Shown here piece by piece: positions 24,101 to 29,410 of a DNA stretch of 29,410 nucleotides. Source of the DNA: DASTDH01 sp041167675 (GTDB lineage Bacteria; Verrucomicrobiota; Verrucomicrobiia; Chthoniobacterales; JAFAMB01). The notes under the pieces were generated by a model. It was given only the letters and a program-made list of their open reading frames with translations. It searched no databases and was not told the DNA's origin. A program made the translations under genes and the position numbers. Within the stretch, counting starts at the first letter, position 1. Each line of letters begins with the position of its first letter. The stretch is taken from positions 1 to 29,410 of the forward strand of contig JBEEIB010000005.1 in assembly GCA_041167675.1 (NCBI GenBank). Direction: 5' to 3'.

Positions 24101-25849
24101 CGCCCAGGGCCGCATCGCGGCGTCGCATCGCTCGATGCTTTGTCGGAACACTGGCTCGTGACGCATCAGCTCGCCGCCCATACCCCACCACTGCGGACCC
24201 TGCCCGCTCATGACAAAAGCGATTTGTGGAGTCTGCTCAGGTCGCGGCGCGAACGCCATGCGCACCTTCGAGCCCTTTTGGTCCCCTAGGTAGCCGTTGA
24301 GCTCCTCGACGACTTCTCCCATCGAATGCGCGACGAGAGTGAGCCGATACGGGTGGTGATTGCGTTTGGCTCCCAGGGTGTAAGCCAGATCCGGGAGCAT
24401 GGGCGAGTTGCCATTCGCTTTCGACCGCACATCTGACCAGTCCCTCAATCGCGAAGCCGAAGAGCGCAGAGCTTTTTCCGATCGGGCGGAAAGAACCAAT
24501 GGCCAAGCGCGCTCTGCATGAGTACTTAAATGCTCCAGATGAGGGCGCGCCGGTGGCTCCTCGAGCAGGATATGGGCATTCGCACCACCAAATCCAAACG
24601 AGTTAACGCCCGCTATGCGCTTTCCGCCGTCAGTCTCCGGAAAGGGCTCCAGCGTGGTGGGCACACGGAGCTTCAGAGCAGTGAAGTCGATGTTTGGATT
24701 CGGTGTTTGAAAGTGTAAACTGGGCGGAATGCGCCCGTGCTTGAGCACCAGCAGCGCCTTGACTAAGCCGGCGACGCCCGCTGCGGTCTCCAGGTGGCCA
24801 AGATTCGTCTTCACTGATCCAATGAGGAGCGGGGCTTCCGGCGACCGGCCTTCGCAGAGTGCGGCCGTGAGGGCGTGGGCCTCGATGGGATCACCCACCG
24901 CCGTGCCAGTCCCGTGGGCCTCGACAAATCCGATCTGAGAGGGAGCAACGCCAGCGTCGATGCATGCCTCGCGTACAAGCCGCGCTTGTGCCTCAGCGCT
25001 GGGAAGCGAGATCCCGTTGGTGTGGCCGTCTTGATTAAGGGCCGTCCCAATGATCACCCCATGAATCGGATCGCCGTCCGCAAGAGCTTGAGAAAGCCGC
25101 TTCAGGAGCACCATGCCTGCACCTTCTCCACGGACAAAACCATCGGCCGATGCGTCGAATGCTTTGCAGCGACCCTCTGGAGACAGCATCGAGGCTCGAG
25201 AAAACCCGATAAATCCGCCGGGCGTAATCATCACGGTGACGCCTCCAGCCAGCGCCACATCGCCGCGACCGGCCCGGATGTGTTCGCATGCCGCATGCAC
25301 GGCCGTCAGTGCGGAGGAACAAGCAGTATCCATCGCGATGCTCGGCCCGCGTAGATTAAAGCAGTAGGAGATGCGATTGGCGGCAATACTGTGTGCGCAG
25401 CCGGTTGGCGAGTGCGGACCGATGCCAGAATGCTCCCACGGGGTACCTTGGATCGCCTGGTAATCATTGTGAGAGATTCCAACGAAGACACCAAGGTCAC
25501 TCCCCCGCTCAAGATCGAGCACAAGGCCCGCATCCTCGATCGCCTCCCAAGCTGTCTCCAGGAGCAATCGGTGCTGCGGATCCACGTAGGGCGCCTCCCG
25601 CGGCGAGATTCCGAAAAACTGCGGGTCGAACTGGTCGATTCCCTCCAAAAACCCTCCGCGCCGAGCGATCGACTTACCAGGTAGCCCCAACTCCGCATCA
25701 AAGAATCGGTCGACATTCCAGCGGTCGGGCGGCACTTCACCGACGGCCTCGCGTCCCTCCACGAGAAGTTTCCAGAATGATTCTGTGTCATTTACTCCGC
25801 CGGGGAAGCGGCAGCCGATTCCGATGACCGCGATACGATCCTTATGCAT
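18143..25849 (-). CDS. Highly reducing type I polyketide synthase (KS-AT-DH-cMT-psiKR-ER-KR-ACP)
   Basis: This single-module cytosolic megasynthase has 2568 residues (numbered from the ATG at 25849; a GTG lies 9 bp upstream). KS about 5-432 has Cys177 (DTACSSA), His312 (EAHGTGT) and His352 (KTNLGHLE). AT about 542-842 has GHSVGE (Ser635) and an HPFHHP selectivity motif that suits malonyl-CoA. DH about 905-1180 has His933 and Asp1099 (HPVLFDGAMQ). The methyltransferase about 1300-1585 has SAM motif ILEVGAGTGG. A structural region follows (about 1595-1800). ER about 1825-2135 has VHAGAGGVGMAAIQ. KR about 2160-2340 has TGAFGGFG, IDD and Tyr2307. ACP about 2440-2510 has Ser2470 (GLDSLM). All catalytic residues checked are present, so full reduction plus C-methylation, probably used iteratively, is expected. 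There is no thioesterase or loading module. An acidic tail LEALSDEEIEGLL (about 2539-2551) may dock the next enzyme. Confidence 0.95.
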   Translation of the reverse strand: MHKDRIAVIGIGCRFPGGVNDTESFWKLLVEGREAVGEVPPDRWNVDRFFDAELGLPGKSIARRGGFLEGIDQFDPQFFGISPREAPYVDPQHRLLLETAWEAIEDAGLVLDLERGSDLGVFVGISHNDYQAIQGTPWEHSGIGPHSPTGCAHSIAANRISYCFNLRGPSIAMDTACSSALTAVHAACEHIRAGRGDVALAGGVTVMITPGGFIGFSRASMLSPEGRCKAFDASADGFVRGEGAGMVLLKRLSQALADGDPIHGVIIGTALNQDGHTNGISLPSAEAQARLVREACIDAGVAPSQIGFVEAHGTGTAVGDPIEAHALTAALCEGRSPEAPLLIGSVKTNLGHLETAAGVAGLVKALLVLKHGRIPPSLHFQTPNPNIDFTALKLRVPTTLEPFPETDGGKRIAGVNSFGFGGANAHILLEEPPARPHLEHLSTHAERAWPLVLSARSEKALRSSASRLRDWSDVRSKANGNSPMLPDLAYTLGAKRNHHPYRLTLVAHSMGEVVEELNGYLGDQKGSKVRMAFAPRPEQTPQIAFVMSGQGPQWWGMGGELMRHEPVFRQSIERCDAAMRPWARFSLLEELGRSEDASQMHRTEIAQPAIFAMQVALTELWKSWGVRPAAIVGHSVGEVAAAYVAGVFSLEEAARVIVLRARFMDDCARGEGTMLAVGLDEDGAKALIARHDRTVTIAAFNGPRSLTLAGSRLSLEAMAAELELQGVFARLVRVDHPFHHPLMRPASEALEKALIDIKPQTENVPFFSTVTGRRCAGPECDAAHWGRGVRQSVQFASAVNALSEFGVDVWLEIGAHPALSHSIQECLAGRDGKTSVMCSARREREHESLLETAMELHRSRVTLDFAEMTPSRRLLSLPTYAWDKSRWWHESSDWREGRLGSGGRGLLDVRLPWATPTWIARLDGRHMAFLKDHKVENLVVFPAAAFVDMALEAGVQLFEGRPFVVEDLEIRKPLILPDSVSGLHVEFSYNPTERTFLIQSRFDQGAAWSLHVVGSMRGERTDSGFASLAWDRKGADGIEPVEVEDFYRHMSEMGLRYGDEFRPIRELLAGGGKSAGMVSLSDVIAHRAGEYPLHPVLFDGAMQILSAGAATIEGRKAQLKLPVRFAKILFLRSPGASSLVRAAVQQCNSEYVEGRLELYDEAGKPCVLVDGFRAISISGARRSGASGGNHNVLYHLAWGRMPAASHPAPQSPVSLGRLVRAAQGAMDQVIATRGRTELENAMAAGDELAAAQLAGGLQKMAALAEPSGTIRADSLRVAEPMRPVFERLIASLVKRGWLVKDGDGYRPTPSFTSAAHSAQKMLRSFISTHSGHLSEGLLCAAICAELGPILRGEKDAVQVLFGGTSAELLDQFYGEGLYTSHWLAAIAAAVQEAADHLPEGRGLRILEVGAGTGGLASHVLPLLERDLHSYTFSDVSAAFFSGATQKLAGFPEVEYKSLDLEKSGIEQGYQAGAFDFIIGTNVLHAVSDLRSTLRHIHELLAPGGNLVFMDVASPQLWTEVVFGLTTGWWRFTDRDLRPHQPLLERAQWEVVLRETGFSETASLPGLLGPEGEGQIGLLARKSWHDSASAASSSAETPLEILTEKSWLIFADAAGLGDGLASRLHSAGARCRVARRGDQFALEGSDIFTLRAEVLDDWKQLLHECANDAPPERFVYLWSLDEPRTDATGDAALMGTDALLHLIQATTESNKQPTKRRIDLVTRGAQPAGRAMNATSVAQSPVIGLMRVIRNEYPNFSGRGIDLPPEASASDQSLLWSELLSEDAEREIALRGEARYVQRLVRGRSSREESLDPTMPLRLVSRERGHLDTLRFVPFARPACGAGEVLIEVKAAGMNFRDVLKALALYPGEAPDARIFGDEVAGVVKAVGSGVKHVTPGDRVFGLAVFGLASLTLARGGDVRRIPGGLSFEQAATLPVVFMTTWHALGNVARIRKGERILVHAGAGGVGMAAIQIAHYLGAEVIATAGNPAKRALLETLGVKHVIDSRRGDFAEAVMELTNRRGVDVVLNALAAEAIPMGLSCLAEFGRFIEIGKRDIYQNARIPLWPLRRNASFHVIAMDAVFSGDEALTGQMLEEISGLVEEGALCSLPFRSFPACRVDAAFRLMAQGKHIGKVVVAFPEAFLPRRGEPLAPAFAINPEGCYLITGAFGGFGKVLAQWLVDSGARHLILSSRSGAATPDAEAFVQSLRKAGADVEVVRADIGSSQDVARLIERIRSGDRPLRGLFHLAMVIDDAPLVSLTRERVRSVMEPKAYGAWLLHEATRDLELDCFVMFSSVSSIFGNPAQGSYGAANAFLDSLAHHRRALGLPALTVNWGVLGGEGYVARNERVAEFLARQGTEELSPREVMGLLESSLTAGVTQVMAIRVDWTKWRQFFRGMQENPLLERIFVSVESQETSGATSDWRLKIESAAPEELEGIIGQAVREVVGSVLRLKPDTLRDDQPLTELGLDSLMGVEIENSMESAIGVTLPPASLIRARTISQIVVLIAEHMGAKRVDGAVAATAASMTTPEGASTDEVNLEALSDEEIEGLLGYDTASDGTSDPKDVVC

Positions 25850-26122
25850 AGAAGTCACTTGCCTGATGTGACGGCAGCCTTAAGGGAAAATCCCGATCCT
25901 GACAAGCCAATGCTGTTGCTGAGATCTACAAAGGTTGTGAAACATTGGGTGGACGAAGAGCGGCACCACGTAAGCACGATAAGTCAATCCTCGGAGTGAA
26001 ATCGATGGCCATAGGTTTCCTTCTTTCCTTAGTCCTTTTTTCCCAAATCCTTATTCGATTAAAGCAAAAACGGTTAAAAAACGGTTGTTTGCTGGGCGTG
26101 CTCTGTACTAAGGCTGATTATT
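25850..26122. promoter_or_regulatory. Divergent promoter region between PKS operon and amidotransferase
   Basis: This 273-bp gap separates the PKS operon from the divergent asparagine synthetase-like gene and must hold both promoters. It is A/T-richer than the genes around it. Two exact AAAACGGTT copies lie 11 bp apart at 26067-26075 and 26078-26086, about one helical turn, as expected for adjacent binding of a regulator on one DNA face. No cluster-specific regulator gene is in the window. I could not assign -35/-10 elements with confidence. Confidence 0.5.
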
Positions 26123-28120
26123 ATGTGCGGCATCGCAGGTATCGTGGATCTAGCCGGATCCCGAATCGTACCGGACGGCATTATCCAAAGGATGACGCAG
26201 GCGATAGTTCATCGCGGCCCTGATGAGGAGGGTTACTTTCAGCAGCCTGGCATGGTCCTGGGATCGCGGCGGCTCAGTATTGTCGGCTTGGCGGACGGCC
26301 AACAACCGGTCGCCAACGAAGACCGGAGTGTATCTGTCGTGTTTAACGGTGAGTTTTTCGACTATCTTGAGCGACGCGCGGAGCTGGAAGCCCGCGGGCA
26401 TCGCCTGGTGACCCACTGCGACACCGAAATCGTCCCACACCTTTGGGAAGAGACTCAGGAGGGCGTGTTCGAACGCCTGCGCGGCCAGTTCGCCTTAGCG
26501 TTGTGGGATGAACGCCGGCATCGCCTCGTGCTCGGACGCGACCGTTTTGGTATTTGTCCGCTTTATTGGACGCGCCAGGGAGACTGGCTCCTGTTTGCCT
26601 CAGAAATTAAGGCTCTTCTAGCTTCCGGATTGGTGCCGGCGCGACCCGACCTGCGCGGTATCGACCATATTTTTACATTTGCCGCCCTGCCGGGACCGAC
26701 CACCTGTTTCGAAGGCGTTCACCTTCTGCCTCCTGCGCATTACCTGCGGGTAGTTCCAGGTAACCCCAATCGCGGCGCCGCACCCACCATTAGCGAACAC
26801 GCGTATTGGGAGATGGATTTTCCGGATCGCGGCGACGAGGACCGTGGAGGAGACTCGCGCGCTGTAGTGGATCGCTTCGAGCAGATAATGCTGCAGGCTG
26901 TGGAGGAGCGACTGCGGGCGGATGTGCCAGTAGGCGCCTATTTGTCGGGTGGCGTCGACTCAAGCATGATCGCCGCACTCGCCTGTCATCTAAAGGGTCC
27001 GGCGATTAACACCTACACGATCCGCGTTGACGCTCCTGAACTCGATGAGCTCAGTGCGGCCAAACTGGTAGCTCGGCACATCGGAACGAAGCCGCCCATC
27101 GTCCAGGAGTTTCGCGCCAGCGACACGCTTAATACCTATCCCCGGCTGATCCAAGCCGCAGAGGCGCCGGTGATCGATACTTCCTGTGCGGCTTTGCTGT
27201 TGTTAGCGCAGCGCGTTCATGCCTGCGGTCAGAAAGTGGTCCTGACTGGTGAAGGGGCAGACGAGTGGCTGGTCGGTTACCCTTGGTACAAAGCGGCCAA
27301 AGCGTTCGGTTTCCTGGACCTCCTGCCCGGACTGCCGCTGAGCGACCGGATGCGCCGCGCCTATCTTCGGCTGCACCACGTGCCGCAATATCCGGTGGAG
27401 TTTCGACGTGGCGTGGAAGAATCCATCGGCGGCCCCAACGCCTGGATTGATGCATACGGGCTACTCGGAATCTCAAAGCTTCGCTTTTACGCTGCACCAA
27501 TGCGGGAAGTGCTAGAGAAAACCAATCCCTGGGCTGATCTGCAAATTCCACTGGATCGTGCCAGACGTTGGCACCCGCTGAACCGGGGCATCTGGGTCGC
27601 AGCGCGTGTTACTCTGGCTGGACATCTGCTTCAGGCCAAAGGCGATCGTGTGTCGATGCAATCCTCGGTGGAAGTGCGATATCCGTTCCTCGATGAGGAC
27701 GTTTTCGAATTTTTGGCTGGACTGCATCCACGTTGGAAACTCCGCGGATTTCGAGACAAACATCTGCTGCGCCTCCTAGCCGAACGTTGGGTGCCGCCGT
27801 CCGTATACCGGCGCCGCAAGGTTATTTTCCGCGCTCCGCTGGACAGTTTTCACATCGAACCGGAACCGGCATTTGTCGCTCAGCTCTTGAGCGAAGAATC
27901 ACTGCGTCGCACCGGATATTTTGACGTTGCGGCGGTGCATCACTGGCGGCGAGCTTTTCGTCGGATGCCGATTGGTTCCCTTCCGCGGCTCTCCGTGGAG
28001 TTGGGTTTGACAGCGGTGGTGGTGACCCAGCTTTGGCATCACCTGTTCATTGACCCGGAATTAGCTGAATTGCCATCGTGGACCGGCAACCGAACGGTAC
28101 TTGAGAATGCGTCATTCTAG
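26123..28120 (+). CDS. Asparagine synthase (glutamine-hydrolysing) type amidotransferase
   Basis: The 665-residue, two-domain, cytosolic AsnB-family enzyme has an N-terminal class II glutaminase beginning MCGIAG, so Cys2 becomes the nucleophile. It also has RGPDEEG (31-37), FNGE (74-77) and Asp100 in HCDTE. The C-terminal synthetase domain has the PP-loop SGGVDS (275-280), GEGADEWLVGYPWY in place of the common GADELFGGY, and DRVSMQSSVEVRYPFLD. All catalytic parts are present. At 665 residues it exceeds housekeeping AsnB (about 554) and is nearer the amidotransferases found in natural-product and exopolysaccharide clusters. It would use glutamine and ATP to turn a carboxylate into an amide. 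It is divergent from the PKS operon and is followed by an amidase. The target could be aspartate or a product carboxyl group. Confidence 0.92.
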   Translation: MCGIAGIVDLAGSRIVPDGIIQRMTQAIVHRGPDEEGYFQQPGMVLGSRRLSIVGLADGQQPVANEDRSVSVVFNGEFFDYLERRAELEARGHRLVTHCDTEIVPHLWEETQEGVFERLRGQFALALWDERRHRLVLGRDRFGICPLYWTRQGDWLLFASEIKALLASGLVPARPDLRGIDHIFTFAALPGPTTCFEGVHLLPPAHYLRVVPGNPNRGAAPTISEHAYWEMDFPDRGDEDRGGDSRAVVDRFEQIMLQAVEERLRADVPVGAYLSGGVDSSMIAALACHLKGPAINTYTIRVDAPELDELSAAKLVARHIGTKPPIVQEFRASDTLNTYPRLIQAAEAPVIDTSCAALLLLAQRVHACGQKVVLTGEGADEWLVGYPWYKAAKAFGFLDLLPGLPLSDRMRRAYLRLHHVPQYPVEFRRGVEESIGGPNAWIDAYGLLGISKLRFYAAPMREVLEKTNPWADLQIPLDRARRWHPLNRGIWVAARVTLAGHLLQAKGDRVSMQSSVEVRYPFLDEDVFEFLAGLHPRWKLRGFRDKHLLRLLAERWVPPSVYRRRKVIFRAPLDSFHIEPEPAFVAQLLSEESLRRTGYFDVAAVHHWRRAFRRMPIGSLPRLSVELGLTAVVVTQLWHHLFIDPELAELPSWTGNRTVLENASF

Positions 28121-28129
28121 AGCGCCGAT

Positions 28130-28151
28130 CCTCGCATTTACCTGTGCGAGG
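28130..28151. other. Small hairpin after the amidotransferase gene
   Basis: CCTCGCA (28130-28136) and TGCGAGG (28145-28151) form a 7-bp stem with an 8-nt loop just after the stop codon. There is no T-run, so it is a weak terminator or an mRNA-stabilising hairpin. A 12-bp palindrome TGCAAGCTTGCA (28179-28190) lies further on, upstream of the amidase. Confidence 0.4.
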
Positions 28152-28265
28152 ACGACCGCCGAGATCAAAGGAGCATTTTGCAAGCTTGCACTCGCTCTCT
28201 GCCGAGCGCTACAACGTGTCCCATCATGGGGAACGTTTGGCGTTTTGTGTTGATCGTATAAGTAG

Positions 28266-29410
28266 ATGAAAAAAAGTCCCTGTTTCGTCGCTCAGTCGAT
28301 TCTGACTGGGATTTTGTTGATAATTTGTTTCAGCGACTGCGCGATCCTAGAGAGCCGAGCGGCGAAGGAGTCTCGCGATCGCGCGTTCATTGTTTATTGG
28401 CCTCCTCCGAAGGAGAGCAAACGGTTGCGCCTGGCAGTCAAAGATCTCATCGACATGAAAGGTGTGGTGACCACGGCCGGCTCCGAATATGTTGCTAGGA
28501 CCAGTCTAGCCGCTTCACGTGATGCGCAGTGCCTGGCGATAGCACGGCGGCGAAACGTGCAGATCGTAGGGAAAACGAATCTCAGTGAATTTGCAGTGGC
28601 CCCTTCCGGGATCAACGATTTCTTCGGAACTCCAAGGAGCCCCTTGAGCAAAAGGAGCAAGATTATCCCGGGAGGTTCATCCAGCGGTTCAGCAGTGGCG
28701 GTCGCAAGCGGAATGGCGGACGTTGCTTTTGGAACGGATACAGCCGGCTCCATCCGCGTACCCGCAGCTTGTTGCGGCATCGTCGGTCTGAAGACGACGT
28801 TTGGCCTTGTTTCTTTGCAGGGCGTGTTTCCAGTTGAGCCAAAGCATCTGGATACAGTCGGTCCGATGGCCAAAGACGTGGCTCACGTTGTCGAGGGGAT
28901 GGATCTTTTGCAGGACGGGTTTGCGGCACGATACCGAGCAGCGATGGCTGCTAAACCGTTGGCAAAAAACATCAGAATCGGGCGGCTCTACCTGGGCGGC
29001 ACCGACCCTAGGATCGACAAAGCGATTGATGACGCTCTTGCCCGAGCAGGCTTTCGAGTGGTCCCACTGGGCCAAGCCTTCAAAGCGAAGTGGGACCAGG
29101 CTAAGAGAGATGGGGACACCGTGGCGGCAACCGGCGCTCGGATCAGCGATGGAAAATTCTTCGACAAACTCATAGGAGTAAGCGCCAGGACCAAGGCAAT
29201 AATCGCCTTGGGTGAATTCGATTACGCGACGAGCTACCGAAACGCTCTGCTTAGGCAAGCGGCGTGGCAGCAGGCCCTCCGTCAAGTCTTCAAGAAGGTT
29301 GATTTCATTGCTCTACCGACTCTTCAGAAGTTGCCGCCAAGGATTCCACCCATCGGCAAATCCGCCCTTTTGGAAGCGCAAATAGCCCTTTTTGAAGCGG
29401 AAATGTTGGG
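28266..29410 (+). CDS. Exported amidase (amidase-signature family), partial at window end
   Basis: The frame opens at the ATG at 28266 and continues past the last base without a stop (381 codons visible). The N-terminus MKKSPCFVAQSILTGILL is a signal peptide, with Cys25 possibly lipidated although the lipobox is poor. The amidase-signature triad is visible: Lys59 (LAVKDLIDMKG), cis-Ser138 in GGSSSGSAVAVASG and nucleophile Ser162 in GTDTAGSIRVPAACCG. Supporting motifs are IVGKTNLSEFA and GLKTTFGLVS. The family hydrolyses, or less often forms or transfers, amide bonds. It lies 145 bp after the amidotransferase gene in the same orientation. With export it would act in the periplasm, perhaps on the amidated or N-acylated product or on a competing amide. 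The C-terminus is outside the window. Confidence 0.88.
   Translation, partial: MKKSPCFVAQSILTGILLIICFSDCAILESRAAKESRDRAFIVYWPPPKESKRLRLAVKDLIDMKGVVTTAGSEYVARTSLAASRDAQCLAIARRRNVQIVGKTNLSEFAVAPSGINDFFGTPRSPLSKRSKIIPGGSSSGSAVAVASGMADVAFGTDTAGSIRVPAACCGIVGLKTTFGLVSLQGVFPVEPKHLDTVGPMAKDVAHVVEGMDLLQDGFAARYRAAMAAKPLAKNIRIGRLYLGGTDPRIDKAIDDALARAGFRVVPLGQAFKAKWDQAKRDGDTVAATGARISDGKFFDKLIGVSARTKAIIALGEFDYATSYRNALLRQAAWQQALRQVFKKVDFIALPTLQKLPPRIPPIGKSALLEAQIALFEAEML

Noticed and set aside
18143..25849. Large open frames on the plus strand opposite the PKS gene
   Set aside because: They are antisense shadows of a GC-rich coding sequence; none has a family motif, while the minus frame has complete PKS domains.
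28177..28260. Tiny 27-codon frame with TTG start after GGAG between the amidotransferase and amidase
   Set aside because: It overlaps a palindrome, has no recognisable sequence and is short enough to occur by chance.

Overview
The window looks like a piece of a soil-type, Gram-negative bacterial chromosome, most likely Verrucomicrobia (Chthoniobacterales/Udaeobacter-like). The Gram-negative part rests on LolA-like, LolCD/MacB-like and lipoprotein genes. The phylum is an inference from gene content and from several families of short intergenic repeats that I associate with these genomes from memory, so it is moderate confidence only.

Layout. (1) Positions 1-2300: a 20-bp tandem array, a DMT/EamA permease whose stop codon lies in an inverted copy of the same repeat, an alpha/beta hydrolase carrying an in-frame repeat-derived insertion, and a long hairpin. 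(2) 2385-7629: a LacI-family regulator divergent from a three-gene ribose/galactose-type ABC importer (ATPase, permease, periplasmic binding protein). A perfect 18-bp palindrome lies between them, and a strong intrinsic terminator closes the operon. (3) 7727-12752, all on the minus strand: a DUF3016 lipoprotein, a stand-alone receiver protein, remnants of a decayed two-component/LuxR-type gene, an L,D-transpeptidase with a degenerate second copy of its own fold, a large lipase-like lipoprotein, and a frameshifted SYLF/Ysc84 gene. Two of these loci share a nearly identical 22-bp upstream motif.

(4) 13056-25849, minus strand: a tightly packed six-gene operon headed by a 2568-residue highly reducing type I PKS (KS-AT-DH-cMT-psiKR-ER-KR-ACP, no thioesterase). 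It is followed by a free-standing condensation-domain protein, a membrane fatty-acid desaturase, a LolD-like ATPase, a FtsX/MacB-type permease and a LolA-like periplasmic protein. (5) 26123-29410, plus strand, divergent: a glutamine-dependent asparagine synthetase-type amidotransferase, then an exported amidase that runs off the window end.

Regions 4 and 5 together are the most interesting part. They read as a biosynthetic cluster for a reduced, possibly C-methylated and desaturated polyketide lipid. The chain would be released onto an amine or alcohol by the condensation protein, extracted from the inner membrane by a dedicated LolCD-like pump, and carried across the periplasm by a LolA-like chaperone, with amide chemistry from the AsnB/amidase pair. 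The domains and operon packing are visible in the sequence; the product and its outer-membrane destination are inference.
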